A DNA stretch of 59,919 bases, taken from contig CALMST010000019.1 of assembly GCA_937872315.1 (NCBI GenBank), positions 1 to 59,919 on the forward strand. The letters run 5' to 3'. Origin of the DNA: an uncultured Ignavibacteria bacterium (GTDB taxonomy: Bacteria > Bacteroidota > Ignavibacteria > Tepidaquicellales > Tepidaquicellaceae). The notes beneath the pieces are model-generated. The model was not told where the DNA came from. It searched no databases and worked only from the letters and a program-made list of their open reading frames with translations. The translations under genes and the position numbers were made by a program. Numbering within the stretch: the first letter of the stretch is position 1; each line of letters begins with the position of its first letter. Positions 34,502 through 43,901 of the stretch are shown piece by piece.

Positions 34502-35950
34502 TTATGAATTATTTAAATATTTAGGATTTCTAAAAAATATTGAAAATGTGATGAAAATTAATAAAGACATACTAATTCCAAATATATTCGCATCGAGACC
34601 GAATGGTAAATTTACATCCAGTGCAGTAAGTATGATTGTAGTACTTCCTCCTCCTGCCATTGAAGAAAGAGCTGCTATCCAGTTTGTCTGTCTGAAAAAC
34701 ATTGCTGCCATTAAAGGTACAAATAATCCGGAAACCATAAATGCATATGAGTACAACATTAACTCCAAAACATTCTGCATATTGGCTGCAAGAAAAATTG
34801 CCAATGTACCTAACAGCAATGTAAGGATCTGGGTAAAGATAAGCACTCTCGGATGACTTTCCAAACCAGGAAAAAATTTAATAAGAATATCAGTAAGCAT
34901 GTTTCCTGATGCAGCCATCAGACAACTGTCTGCCGTTGACAGAATTGCCGAAAAATATGCTGACATCATGACTCCCATTAAACCAACCGGCAAAACCTGA
35001 CGAAGCAGCAACGGTAATCCAAGTTCAGGATCCATTCCGGCAGCATCATTATATCCTGATCCGGAAAACATTCCCTGCTCAGCTGCTACTCTTCCGAAAA
35101 TCCCTAGAAGCACTCCCATGAATGCCATCACCGGCCATTCAAATAATCCAGCTATAAACCAGGCTTTCCGAGCTTCTTTTTTATTTTTACTTGCATATAT
35201 CCTTTGATACAAAGTCATTCCGACAAACCATATTGGAATTATGGTAACTGCCCAGTTTACTAATGTCTGCCAGCTTACCGATGTCATCGACATAAAATCA
35301 GGTTGTATGTATTTTATAATTTCTTCCCGGCCGCCTATAGCAAAATAAGAAATTGGAATTCCTACAAATACCAATCCCACCATAAGAATGATCCACTGAA
35401 CAGTATCTGTAAAAATAACTGCTTTCATTCCTCCCATTACTGTATAAAAGATCGTTACCAGTCCCATTACTATTAATGCTGTTTCTACACTTAAACCTTC
35501 AAAAGATGAAGATGCAAGTTTTGCTCCCGCTAGTATCTGAGAACTTGTAAATCCAAGATAACCTATTGCTGAGATTATTCCTGCTGCCAAAGCAACCTTG
35601 CTGTTATAATAATGATTAAATAACTGAGGAAATGTTGTCATTTGTTTTTCAAGACCGATCTTATAAACCTTTGGTATCAGTATCACTGCACTTACCCATG
35701 CTCCTATTAAACCGGTAAACAACATCCATGATCCGGATAAACCCATTATAAATCCAAGCCCCCCGAGACCGATTGAGAAACCACCGCCTACATCAGTCGC
35801 CACAACTGACAGTCCAATATGCCAGCCTGATATGCTTTTATCACTTATAAAAAAATCTTCTGTACTTTTGTTCTTTTTGAGAAAATAGAAACCTATACCA
35901 AGTAAGGCTAACATATAGCCAATAAATATACTCAGATCTATTATGTGCAT
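34502..35950 (-). CDS. Sodium:solute symporter (SSS family)
   Basis: This 482-residue protein has about 13 hydrophobic segments and SSS-family motifs: KSTEDFFISDKSISGWHIGLS near the N-terminus, FSIGLGGLGFIMGLSGSW, and the C-terminal ILSTADSCLMAASGNMLTDI, which carries the sodium-site residues. It resembles the branch that includes proline, pantothenate and sialic acid carriers; the substrate cannot be told from sequence. It is the first gene of a probable operon with the GNAT (2-base gap) and perhaps the amidohydrolase and racemases, so an amino acid or acyl-amino acid is the likely cargo. Confidence 0.87.
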   Translation of the reverse strand: MHIIDLSIFIGYMLALLGIGFYFLKKNKSTEDFFISDKSISGWHIGLSVVATDVGGGFSIGLGGLGFIMGLSGSWMLFTGLIGAWVSAVILIPKVYKIGLEKQMTTFPQLFNHYYNSKVALAAGIISAIGYLGFTSSQILAGAKLASSSFEGLSVETALIVMGLVTIFYTVMGGMKAVIFTDTVQWIILMVGLVFVGIPISYFAIGGREEIIKYIQPDFMSMTSVSWQTLVNWAVTIIPIWFVGMTLYQRIYASKNKKEARKAWFIAGLFEWPVMAFMGVLLGIFGRVAAEQGMFSGSGYNDAAGMDPELGLPLLLRQVLPVGLMGVMMSAYFSAILSTADSCLMAASGNMLTDILIKFFPGLESHPRVLIFTQILTLLLGTLAIFLAANMQNVLELMLYSYAFMVSGLFVPLMAAMFFRQTNWIAALSSMAGGGSTTIILTALDVNLPFGLDANIFGISMSLLIFITFSIFFRNPKYLNNS

Positions 35951-36311
35951 TTTTTCAGTCCGTTTTAATTAAAAAAAACTGATTTCAGATATATTTATGA
36001 AATTTTATATTTTATGTATCAACAAAAATTTCAATAAAGCAGGTTATAAAATCGAATGGAAAATTACTAAAGGAATTTGTTTAAACCATTTGAAACTATA
36101 TAAGAATATTAAAATAAGTAAAACAAAGAAGTATTAATATGAAAGGATTTAATAATTGATTAATTAATAATTTTTACACTCCGGCATTTTAATTCATTCT
36201 CAATTTGCAAAAAAATAATTCTTTCTTTATAATCTTAAATTTTCTGTTTTATAAAAAAAACTGGTTCAATATTATAAATAATATGAAGCTTAAAAATCCT
36301 GCTAAAAATAA
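35951..36311. other. A/T-rich intergenic region
   Basis: 361 bases upstream of the symporter gene (which reads leftward) and downstream of the sigma-factor operon. No reading frame beyond 26 codons, no clear terminator hairpin and no RNA gene seen. It should contain the symporter promoter. Confidence 0.4.
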
Positions 36312-36911
36312 TCATTGATCTTCTTTATATAACTGATTGCTCAGATTGCCGAATTTATCAATCAGTTCATTAATAGCTTTGTCCTGTTTCTTAATACTTT
36401 TCGGTCTGAAATAAAACCAGTTAATGGCGATCCATAAAAAAGTTAAACCATATGTGAAAATTGTCCATAACATTTTCATACGTGATGCATATTCATACAT
36501 ATAAAGTGCTATGCCTGCGGATAACATTATAAAATATATGTTGAGCATTGTAGTCTGAAGAAACTTCTGCTTCTCCTTTAATCCTAGTAGTTTTTTAAGA
36601 TATTCACTGCTGCTTAGCGAATAATCAGATTTCTTTAGCTCCGGAATCATTAAATTGTAACAACATAGAAATATTATCATGGCGAGAATCACTATAACAA
36701 TTCCTAATTTTGTCGTTATCATTTCTGGCTGATAATAATACCAGATGAATCCTATAAAAGCGGAAGTTAAAAGTAAAAGAATATTTGTAAGAACCAATTT
36801 TCTGAGATTTTTCTTACGGAAATTATCTGCCTTCTCAAGAATTTCCTTTTGATCAGGAATGACAGTTGACTGTTCATTCCATAATTCTTTAAGATTAATA
36901 TTAATCGTCAT
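36312..36911 (-). CDS. Membrane protein, possible partner of the ECF sigma factor
   Basis: About 199 residues with four hydrophobic helices (LVLTNILLLLTSAFIGFIW; LGIVIVILAMIIFLCCYNL; TTMLNIYFIMLSAGIALYMY; LWTIFTYGLTFLWIAINWFYF) between a charged N-terminus (LWNEQSTVIPDQKEILEK) and a charged C-terminus (KSIKKQDKAINELIDKFG). The ATG at 36911 is preferred over the upstream TTG at 36920; with it the gene overlaps the sigma gene by 11 bases. I recognise no named domain. The position right after the sigma gene suggests an anti-sigma or signal-transducing membrane protein, but no anti-sigma motif is visible. Confidence 0.6.
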   Translation of the reverse strand: MTININLKELWNEQSTVIPDQKEILEKADNFRKKNLRKLVLTNILLLLTSAFIGFIWYYYQPEMITTKLGIVIVILAMIIFLCCYNLMIPELKKSDYSLSSSEYLKKLLGLKEKQKFLQTTMLNIYFIMLSAGIALYMYEYASRMKMLWTIFTYGLTFLWIAINWFYFRPKSIKKQDKAINELIDKFGNLSNQLYKEDQ

Positions 36912-37389
36912 AACTTTCAAATTTTTTGGTTAATTTTTCTTTTATTCTGTGAATCCTGACTCTGACATTGGCTTCCGATAACCCAAGGATCTCTGCAATT
37001 TCTGATTGTTTAATTTCTTCCAGTTCAAGCGAAATTATTATCCTGTCTGTCTCGGGAAGTTCTGAGATTGATTTGTATAAAAAATCTTTTTTGCCTTCAT
37101 TCTCATTGTTAATTTCCTCTTTCAAATCTTCAGGCATATCTCCTTTTGGCATCTTCCTTTCCTTTTCTATCAGCCTCAGACAATGATTCGATGCGATTCT
37201 GAATATCCATGTTCCGATGGAAGATTCATTCCGGAACTTTGAAAGATTCTGCCAGACTGCTATGAAGGTTTCCTGCGATAGATCCTTTGCTTTGTCAATG
37301 TCATTCACATATCCCATACTCAGGCGGAAAACTTTTTGCCAGTATGTACTGTAAATTTCCTCGAACGAAATTTTTATATTATTGTCCAA
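36901..37389 (-). CDS. RNA polymerase ECF sigma factor (sigma-70 family)
   Basis: This 162-residue protein has region 2 (IYSTYWQKVFRLSMGYV, KAKDLSQETFIAVWQNL, IGTWIFRIASNHCLRLI) and region 4 (LPETDRIIISLELEEIKQSEIAEILGLSEANVRVRIHRIKEKL) of extracytoplasmic-function sigma factors. Region 3 is absent, as usual in this class. The start is TTG at 37389, 11 bases inside the upstream hydrolase gene, so translation looks coupled; the next in-frame ATG would remove part of region 2. Expected to direct transcription of a small regulon, possibly including its own operon. Confidence 0.87.
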   Translation of the reverse strand: MDNNIKISFEEIYSTYWQKVFRLSMGYVNDIDKAKDLSQETFIAVWQNLSKFRNESSIGTWIFRIASNHCLRLIEKERKMPKGDMPEDLKEEINNENEGKKDFLYKSISELPETDRIIISLELEEIKQSEIAEILGLSEANVRVRIHRIKEKLTKKFESYDD

Positions 37390-38233
37390 TAAATTTTTTT
37401 AACTGATTTTCATACCACTCTTTATCATCAAACATTATAAAATGAAGACCTTTATCTGCGTATTGAAGATCTGCGGTTTTCAGATTTTTATACTGCTCCT
37501 CGATCCCTTTTTTAAAATTAGCGAAACTTGCTTCAAGTAAAATTAATGCCGGACATTTTATACCGGCTATTTTTTCCCTCAGATCCGTATTACTGAAATC
37601 ACAGTACATTTCAGCAAATGTTGTCCTGTCTGATTTCACAGACCATCCTATCACAAGTTCACTTCTGGATGTATCAGCCAGCAGCATTGGAATATTTTTC
37701 TTCTGCATCTTATAGAATTCTTCATCTGATGCTGATGTAATTGAGTTTATCATTTCACTGCAATCGTTATTTTCTTTAGATTTGAATGAAGGATCCATTA
37801 TGGCAGCAAGACAGGGCAAAGCATCCACTACAACTATCTTTCCTATGATGTCAGGATAATCAGCTGCTAAAGCCATTGCAAGACCGCCTCCCATACTATG
37901 ACCTATGATAATGGGTTTGTCAATATTGTTATCCCTGATATATTCTGCAATTGAATTTTCCCAACCGGTGAAAGTCGGATCAGGCTGCGGGGCAGTTCCT
38001 GCAAATCCCGCCATTGTGAGAACGTAACAAGTGTAGTTGTCTTTATATTGAGCAACAGTTTCATCCCATACGTCACCCGAACAGGAAAATCCCGGTATGA
38101 ATATTATGGACTCTACCCCGCTTCCTGTTATTTTCACATCAAACAGATAAGTTTTTTCTTTTGCTCTTACTGTGAAAACAATTGAAATTAAAATGGCAAC
38201 TATTAAGCCCGGCGTTAATACTCTTTTCTTCAT
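37379..38233 (-). CDS. Secreted alpha/beta-fold hydrolase
   Basis: This 284-residue protein has an N-terminal signal peptide (MKKRVLTPGLIVAILISIVFTVRA). The hydrolase fold shows an oxyanion loop (FIPGFSCSGDVW), the nucleophile elbow GHSMGGG (Ser113) and a late histidine (ADKGLHFIMFDD). The acidic member of the triad is not certain, because the usual 'GxxD' after strand 7 is replaced by LLEASF. It overlaps the sigma factor start by 11 bases, making it the first gene of a three-gene run. An exported hydrolase ahead of a sigma factor suggests that its activity or substrate is the signal that the operon reads, but this is inference. Confidence 0.8.
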   Translation of the reverse strand: MKKRVLTPGLIVAILISIVFTVRAKEKTYLFDVKITGSGVESIIFIPGFSCSGDVWDETVAQYKDNYTCYVLTMAGFAGTAPQPDPTFTGWENSIAEYIRDNNIDKPIIIGHSMGGGLAMALAADYPDIIGKIVVVDALPCLAAIMDPSFKSKENNDCSEMINSITSASDEEFYKMQKKNIPMLLADTSRSELVIGWSVKSDRTTFAEMYCDFSNTDLREKIAGIKCPALILLEASFANFKKGIEEQYKNLKTADLQYADKGLHFIMFDDKEWYENQLKKFIGQ

Positions 38234-38542
38234 AATTTATTATTTTTTAATTAAGTTAACGTTTTATAGTTTAGATACAGGAAATTCATAAATGTTACAT
38301 TTAATTTACTAACAAATGAAACAAAAAAATATGACCGGGATTTACAAGTCAGTTGAAGATTATTTGACTGATACTGTAATGACGTAAAATATTGCTACTG
38401 AAAAAATATTTTACAAAATTGATTTGTAATAAAAATTCAAGTGAAGTTGCGGAATCTTTTGTGAATCCGTAAATGCAGACCGGAATTAAAGAAACCGGGA
38501 TAATGGAAATTCTTTCTTTTAAGATCAGATTATATTTTCGGT
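38234..38542. other. A/T-rich intergenic region, nothing recognised
   Basis: 309 bases with no convincing gene (a 23-codon plus-strand frame from ATG at 38316 lacks a ribosome-binding site), no strong hairpin and no RNA signature. It should contain the promoter of the hydrolase-sigma operon, whose -7 element I could not identify. Confidence 0.4.
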
Positions 38543-38998
38543 TTATAATCCAAACTGATTCAAATGGTGATCAATGTGTCTCCACATCGTTCGTGACCAT
38601 TCCTCGTTTGTAAGATATCCGAATATAGGATGTGTTGGAATCGGATCCCCGTCTTCCATCATACTGAATCTGTCAATCAGTTCCAGTAGATTGTTAAGAT
38701 CTGAATCAAAATCTCCCGGTTCTGTTCTTTTTTCACATTGATCAAACTCAGGAATTGTAGGTGAATTGTTTGGCCATGGCAGTGTCTGTGAAACCTGTAT
38801 GTTAAATGGCGGATTGCTGTATTCACTTTCTGTTATGGGAATAGAAATTTCACCTAACGCAACTCTTAAAGGTTCGGATAAATGAATTATCATCTGATGC
38901 GAATTCATTTTTCCCCATTTGGGCTCATTGCTATTTTTTATTTTAGAAAGTCTTAAAAGTATATCCTCTCTGTTTTTTTTATCGAATAGATTTTCCAT
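38543..38998 (-). CDS. DUF1569 / DinB-like protein
   Basis: This 151-residue protein matches DUF1569, a branch of the DinB four-helix metal-binding fold: KWGKMNSHQMIIHL at the N-terminus (SHQMIIHL holds the first metal-type His), DLNNLLELIDRF, and the C-terminal HPIFGYLTNEEWSRTMWRHIDHHLNQFGL (split: HPIFGYLTNEEWSRTMW and RHIDHHLNQFGL). Members are small, cytoplasmic and mostly of unknown function. It is a single gene, 58 bases upstream in transcription of the ABC-M1 gene's end. Confidence 0.8.
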   Translation of the reverse strand: MENLFDKKNREDILLRLSKIKNSNEPKWGKMNSHQMIIHLSEPLRVALGEISIPITESEYSNPPFNIQVSQTLPWPNNSPTIPEFDQCEKRTEPGDFDSDLNNLLELIDRFSMMEDGDPIPTHPIFGYLTNEEWSRTMWRHIDHHLNQFGL

Positions 38999-39056
38999 GT
39001 TTTTATTAGTTTGAAATCAGATTAAAATATGTTTTCTGTAATTTGGTTTAAAATAA

Positions 39057-42000
39057 TTATTCCATATCAGAATTTAAATTCAAACTTTTATAATATTCCT
39101 TTAATTTTTCCGGATCATTCAGCTCAAACATATCCCTGATCAGATATCGTTTTGATTCAGGAGTGTACTTGTAAAGACAGGTTAATAATTCCAATGAAGT
39201 CGTATACAGTGGTCCCTTAAATTTAACTTCATCTATATATTCCCTTAACGCTTTGTTCAGATTGTCTTCACCAATGTTTTCACTTAAGGTATAAAGAGCT
39301 ACCGCACCTTTTCCATAAGAAATATAAGTTTGCTCAGGATTAACATATATAAGTGGTGCCTCATTTCCTGTCTCACTTGACCTTCCTTTCATGTATCTGT
39401 TTAACTGAATATCAAGAAATTTTGCCGCGCTCGATTTACCATATTTCCTTTCATATATTTTTGCGGTTATGTATTCAGATACACTTTCAGTAATAAAATG
39501 CGCTCCCTGAACATCTGCAGGTATTACCTGATTTCCCCACCACTGATGAGATAATTCATGCGCCGCCACGTAAAATGAAATATCGATTGTATTTTTCCCG
39601 GCATATTCTGGATCATTCAAAAAACGTATCTCCGAGGTAGGAATTACATTGGCAAATGTAGTAGCATATGTTCCCTCAGATCTTGGGAATTCCACAATAA
39701 TTGCCTGAGTATGCTGATACTCTCCAAAATTTTCAGTGTTGTAATCATATGAAGATTTTAATCCGTCTATCATTCCTGAAAGATTATATTCATGCCCTTT
39801 GTTATAATAGATTCCAAATTCAATTCCTTTGTACTCCTCTTTATAAAATTCATAAACTCCGGAATTGTAACCCACTACGAACTTAATTTTTCTCCCGGGT
39901 TTGTAATGGAAATATCTTCTTCCGTTTTCAGTCCATTCCTCCAGTAATACCCCCGGTGCTATGGCTGTCTGATCCTCTGAAGTACTGACTATGGTTTCAA
40001 AATCCACTTCATCTTCATCCGGGCTCTGATAGTGATTTTTTAAAGCCGTACTGTCTTCAGGCATTTTATTAACCGTGTCCGCAAAATATCCAAGCCTTGG
40101 AAAAATATCCTGTTTGATAAAAGTACCGTTCTTTAGAATATTTGAATTCTGTGTTAATATAGTGTTAGGTTTATTTTTTATGTTAAATGAAATTTTAATG
40201 CTGTCATCAGGCATGATTCCCTTGGATAATTTATAAACTTTGAATTTAAAAAAATTGTCCTCACTTAAAATTGATACATCTTCAGCAAATGTTACAGATG
40301 TAATTTCATCAAATCCAGTTCTCATTAGAATTGTATCTATAAGTTGTTTTGTCCTGTTAACAAGAATATAATGTCCATCTGCCTTAAAATTATTTTCACC
40401 GGGATATATGTCAAGATTTATCTTTACAGATGAGATTCGAGGTTGTGGCATATTCCTGTACTTTCCGTAATTCTCCCTGAATTTTTTAAGCTGATAATTT
40501 TTCTCATCATCTGTAAGCCTTATGTTTAAAGGCTTTTTCTCTTCAAGATACAAAAATACTCCCGAAATAATTATTATTGTAATCAGTCCGGAAATCATAA
40601 ATGCCGCTAATCCACCAAAACGATTTTTCCAGGTCTTAATCCTTTCTTGCGGGGTGTATGTGATTTTTCTCTGCCAGATCAGCAAAGTCAGAGAGCAAAG
40701 AAATAATCCGAATATACTCCAGTAAATTTTGTAAATAAAAAAAGGTATTAGAGTATGTCCGTATCCGTTAAGATCAGAATGTTTAAATATCATATCAGGA
40801 TCAGGATTTTTATTGAACAATAATACATTTGTTTCAATGCCCGCTGAATTTAAATTCCCTATTCCAAACAAAAGGAGTATAAGCATAAAAAATCCGAATA
40901 AAATATTTTTGGTTAACGAATGAACAAAAAAAGAAGCAATTGCCCAGATAATAAAACCTGAATAATTTATGATGAACAGTTCAAATAAATAAAGCCTCAG
41001 TTCAAAATTAAAATATCCGCTGTATATCTGCAGAGCTATTCCTGTAATCATTACAAAACCTAGAAGTATCGCCTGCATAAAAATAATTGCGAGAAGTTTG
41101 GAAAAGTAAAAAACACTGTCAGGTGTTGCTGTTACATTGATCAGTGATTCAATACCGGATGCTTTTGGACGATTTATAATTATCCCGGAATATAAAAATG
41201 TCATCCCTATAATTATGAAAGAAAAAAAGAATACCGGCAGTCCCAGTATCTTGCTTGTTACAGGAAGTATTCTTGTATCAGTTTGAGGATCCATTTGCAG
41301 AAAAACAACTGCAATGAGAATTAATCCTGCGGCAAGTATACTGATAAATGATCCGCTTGTAATAATAAATTTAAGATCGGTGAGGCAAATGTAAACAGCA
41401 GTTTTTATATTCCGGAAAATGTTAAATCTGTAACTGACTTTTACAATTTCAGGATCTTTGATGGCTGTAACATTTGCTTTTTTATTTTTAAATCTGCCAA
41501 TGAATTTAAACAACTGAATGTTCCGCTCCTGAGTAAACGCAAATTTCCTGTAAATCAATAATGAAATAAAAAATGACAGTAAAACCCATATCAATCTGTT
41601 TAAAATTATCAAAATCCCTGACGGCAATGGTGATACATTAAATTCAGTAATTGTCAGATCATTTATATAGTAATTAGTAGCAGCTTCTCCAAAAGGATCT
41701 GCTATTGCCGCGAATATATGATCCCTGATTCCTCCTGATAATCTTAATAATATCTCACGAAAGACAAAGACAATAAAAACAAGAATGAAACCTGAATATA
41801 AATTTCTTGTAAAGAGGACGATCCCGAATATTAAGATTCCCGTAAATAAAAAATTCGGGATCATATATACAATAAATAATTGTGCATAAACAAACGGATC
41901 AAATGAGATAAGCAAATTATTATTAACACCGGGTATAAATGTTCCGGCAATTAAACCAAATATTAAAAAAAGACCTGAGATCAGAACGATTAGAAATGAA

Positions 42001-42329
42001 CTAAAAAATTTCCCGGCAAGATAAGAAGCTTTTGAAACAGGATATGTAAACAATACACTGTGAAAATTTTCTTTAAAGTCTCTGTACACAGAATATCCGA
42101 TAATTGCCGGGATCAATATCAACATTCGTTTGCTAAAGAAATCAACAAATGAGTACAAGCTAAGCGGTGAGTTGGCAATACCGCTTCCGGTCGAACCTTC
42201 TCCGAATATACCCGCCTCTCCGGCCATTGAAACCAGTGCAATCAGAAATATAACGACTGAATAAATATATATGGAAAAATTTTTCAGCCAGTATTTCAGT
42301 TCAAACTTAAATATTGTGTTAAACATCAT
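39057..42329 (-). CDS. ABC-2 type permease fused to an M1 aminopeptidase domain
   Basis: This 1090-residue protein joins two parts. The first ~600 residues hold two sets of about six transmembrane helices separated by soluble segments, the layout of ABC-2 permeases (starting MMFNTIFKFELKYWLKNFS and SFHSVLFTYPVSKASYLAGK-like YPVSKASYLAGKFF). The last ~490 residues are an M1-type peptidase: HELSHQWWGN (His924, Glu925, His928) with a third ligand Glu948 in FITESVSEY. The HEXXH-X19-E spacing is one longer than usual, as in related Bacteroidota fusions. The peptidase domain follows the last helix and probably faces the periplasm. Its first codons share ATGA with the upstream ATPase gene, so the two are co-expressed. 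The transported substrate is unknown. Confidence 0.87.
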   Translation of the reverse strand: MMFNTIFKFELKYWLKNFSIYIYSVVIFLIALVSMAGEAGIFGEGSTGSGIANSPLSLYSFVDFFSKRMLILIPAIIGYSVYRDFKENFHSVLFTYPVSKASYLAGKFFSSFLIVLISGLFLIFGLIAGTFIPGVNNNLLISFDPFVYAQLFIVYMIPNFLFTGILIFGIVLFTRNLYSGFILVFIVFVFREILLRLSGGIRDHIFAAIADPFGEAATNYYINDLTITEFNVSPLPSGILIILNRLIWVLLSFFISLLIYRKFAFTQERNIQLFKFIGRFKNKKANVTAIKDPEIVKVSYRFNIFRNIKTAVYICLTDLKFIITSGSFISILAAGLILIAVVFLQMDPQTDTRILPVTSKILGLPVFFFSFIIIGMTFLYSGIIINRPKASGIESLINVTATPDSVFYFSKLLAIIFMQAILLGFVMITGIALQIYSGYFNFELRLYLFELFIINYSGFIIWAIASFFVHSLTKNILFGFFMLILLLFGIGNLNSAGIETNVLLFNKNPDPDMIFKHSDLNGYGHTLIPFFIYKIYWSIFGLFLCSLTLLIWQRKITYTPQERIKTWKNRFGGLAAFMISGLITIIIISGVFLYLEEKKPLNIRLTDDEKNYQLKKFRENYGKYRNMPQPRISSVKINLDIYPGENNFKADGHYILVNRTKQLIDTILMRTGFDEITSVTFAEDVSILSEDNFFKFKVYKLSKGIMPDDSIKISFNIKNKPNTILTQNSNILKNGTFIKQDIFPRLGYFADTVNKMPEDSTALKNHYQSPDEDEVDFETIVSTSEDQTAIAPGVLLEEWTENGRRYFHYKPGRKIKFVVGYNSGVYEFYKEEYKGIEFGIYYNKGHEYNLSGMIDGLKSSYDYNTENFGEYQHTQAIIVEFPRSEGTYATTFANVIPTSEIRFLNDPEYAGKNTIDISFYVAAHELSHQWWGNQVIPADVQGAHFITESVSEYITAKIYERKYGKSSAAKFLDIQLNRYMKGRSSETGNEAPLIYVNPEQTYISYGKGAVALYTLSENIGEDNLNKALREYIDEVKFKGPLYTTSLELLTCLYKYTPESKRYLIRDMFELNDPEKLKEYYKSLNLNSDME

Positions 42330-43213
42330 GACTGAAATTTGTTTTTATTCTGCAATGCTATAAAATAAACGTCTTCCAGATCAGGAAATGTATATTCAAA
42401 TTCTCCTGAAGGTTTTGAATCGGCATGGATTCTTATCTTTAATGAATTGTCGGTATTGTATTTTGAAGATAATATGTTGTGTGTTAATTCAAGTTCTTTC
42501 AGCTGATTCGGATCAACATCCCTGACAAATATTTTTCCATCAATTTCCCGTATTGCTGAAACCGGAGATGCCTGTTTGATAATTCTTCCGTTATTCATTA
42601 CAGCCATGTCATTGCAGAGATCCTTTATGTCATCTACGATATGTGTTGAGAATATAATGGTTTTCGATCTCGCTATCTCCCGAAGCACATTCAGGAACCT
42701 GTTTCTTTCAGCGGGATCCAGACCGGCTGTTGGTTCATCTACAATAATGAGCATGGGGTCATTTAAAAGTAACTGAGCAATACCGAACCTCTGTTTCATT
42801 CCACCTGAATAGCTGCTGACATATTTTTTTCTGTCGTCTGTTAAATTTGTTAATTCAAGTACATACTCAACTATTTTTCTTCTTTCTGTTTTGGATGCAA
42901 CTCCCTTCAGTACTGCAAAGTAATCTAATAATTCATCTGCATTCATTTTTGAATACACTCCAAAATCCTGAGGCAGATATCCAAGAATTCTTCTTAGGCT
43001 CATCGGATCTTTAAGTATATCAATCTCACCGAATAGAATACTTCCTGAGTCAGGATCCTGTATAGTTGCTATAGTTCGCATTAATGATGATTTCCCGGCA
43101 CCGTTTGGTCCGAGCAAGCCGAACATTCCCTTTCCTATTCTTAGATTCAATGAATCAATTGCTTTGACTCCGTTTGGGTATGTTTTGCAAAGGTCTTTTA
43201 TTGTCAGCTCCAT
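42326..43213 (-). CDS. ABC transporter ATP-binding protein (partner of the permease-peptidase fusion)
   Basis: This 295-residue protein has all ABC ATPase motifs: Walker A GLLGPNGAGKSS, Q-loop YLPQDFGVY, signature YSGGMKQRFG (with SSYSGG), Walker B LLLNDPMLIIVDEPTAGLD, and the H-loop IIFSTHIVDD. The C-terminal ~70 residues are the extended domain typical of ABC-2 drug/lantibiotic or gliding-type exporters. It overlaps the start of the permease-peptidase gene by 4 bases (ATGA) and is transcribed first, giving a two-gene exporter unit. Confidence 0.88.
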   Translation of the reverse strand: MELTIKDLCKTYPNGVKAIDSLNLRIGKGMFGLLGPNGAGKSSLMRTIATIQDPDSGSILFGEIDILKDPMSLRRILGYLPQDFGVYSKMNADELLDYFAVLKGVASKTERRKIVEYVLELTNLTDDRKKYVSSYSGGMKQRFGIAQLLLNDPMLIIVDEPTAGLDPAERNRFLNVLREIARSKTIIFSTHIVDDIKDLCNDMAVMNNGRIIKQASPVSAIREIDGKIFVRDVDPNQLKELELTHNILSSKYNTDNSLKIRIHADSKPSGEFEYTFPDLEDVYFIALQNKNKFQS

Positions 43214-43334
43214 TCTTTCGATATTTTGTTAAATTGTAATCAGGTAATTATTTTTTAGAAAAGTTACGTCAATCTTAAAGATAAGTTTGATAAATTCAAT
43301 TTATATTTTTTACAATTACCTGCGGATATGGATC

Positions 43335-43366
43335 CAAAAAAAATCCCCGGATAAAATTCCGGGGAT
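43335..43366 (-). terminator. Rho-independent terminator of the SRPBCC gene
   Basis: A 9-bp G+C-rich stem (43343-43351 with 43358-43366) closes a 6-base loop. On the minus strand it is followed by a run of U (A run at 43336-43343 on the plus strand). It lies 68 bases after the stop of the gene at 43434-43871. Confidence 0.85.
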
Positions 43367-43433
43367 GGTATTGTTTATAAATTTTTTCTTTGAAAGATAT
43401 ATCAAAACAACAGTAAAGGCTGTCCTGATCAAC

Positions 43434-43871
43434 TCAGCTTTCAGACAATTCTTTAATTTTATCCAGTGCTTTTGGAAATGTTTTATCAAAGAATCCTGCA
43501 AACTCAGAATCTACATCTACATCTACATTCAATTCTGTAACTCCGTCTTTTTCTGCAAGTTTGTAAATTTCTTCACTTCCGGACCATTTTTTGGATTCCT
43601 CATCAGGAGGCATTTCAATCCCGTTCTTTACCATTCCAATATGCTTTATTGACATCAGTTCATTCTCAATGCATTTATCTATTATGCTGTACATACCGTC
43701 TTTATTCGGACCAAGAAATAATGCTGTGCTTCCTTCTTTCCAGTCAGAAACAGCATAAGATCCTTCATAAAAAACATTTGTCCATTTCCTGTAAGTATTG
43801 TCATCCCAAAGTACTCTCCATATTTTTTCTTTTGGAGCATTGATCAGGATTGAATAATTTTGTTTTTCCAT
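43434..43871 (-). CDS. SRPBCC-family protein (START/AHSA1-like)
   Basis: This 145-residue protein matches the SRPBCC helix-grip fold: KQNYSILINAPKEKIWRVLWDD at the start (SILINAPKEKIWRVL), then DWKEGSTALFLGP, and KWSGSEEIYKLAEKDGVTELNV in the middle, ending in a long helix (FFDKTFPKALDKIKELSES). Proteins of this type bind hydrophobic ligands in a deep pocket or act as Hsp90 co-chaperones; the ligand here is unknown. Followed by a strong terminator. Confidence 0.82.
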   Translation of the reverse strand: MEKQNYSILINAPKEKIWRVLWDDNTYRKWTNVFYEGSYAVSDWKEGSTALFLGPNKDGMYSIIDKCIENELMSIKHIGMVKNGIEMPPDEESKKWSGSEEIYKLAEKDGVTELNVDVDVDSEFAGFFDKTFPKALDKIKELSES

Positions 43872-43901
43872 AACATTAATATTAAGGTTTAAAAAAAATA
43901 T

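Noticed and set aside
36290-36317. 26-codon frame overlapping the membrane-protein stop (ATGA)
   Set aside because: Overlap looks like coupling, but the product is A/T-driven with no structure; treated as chance.
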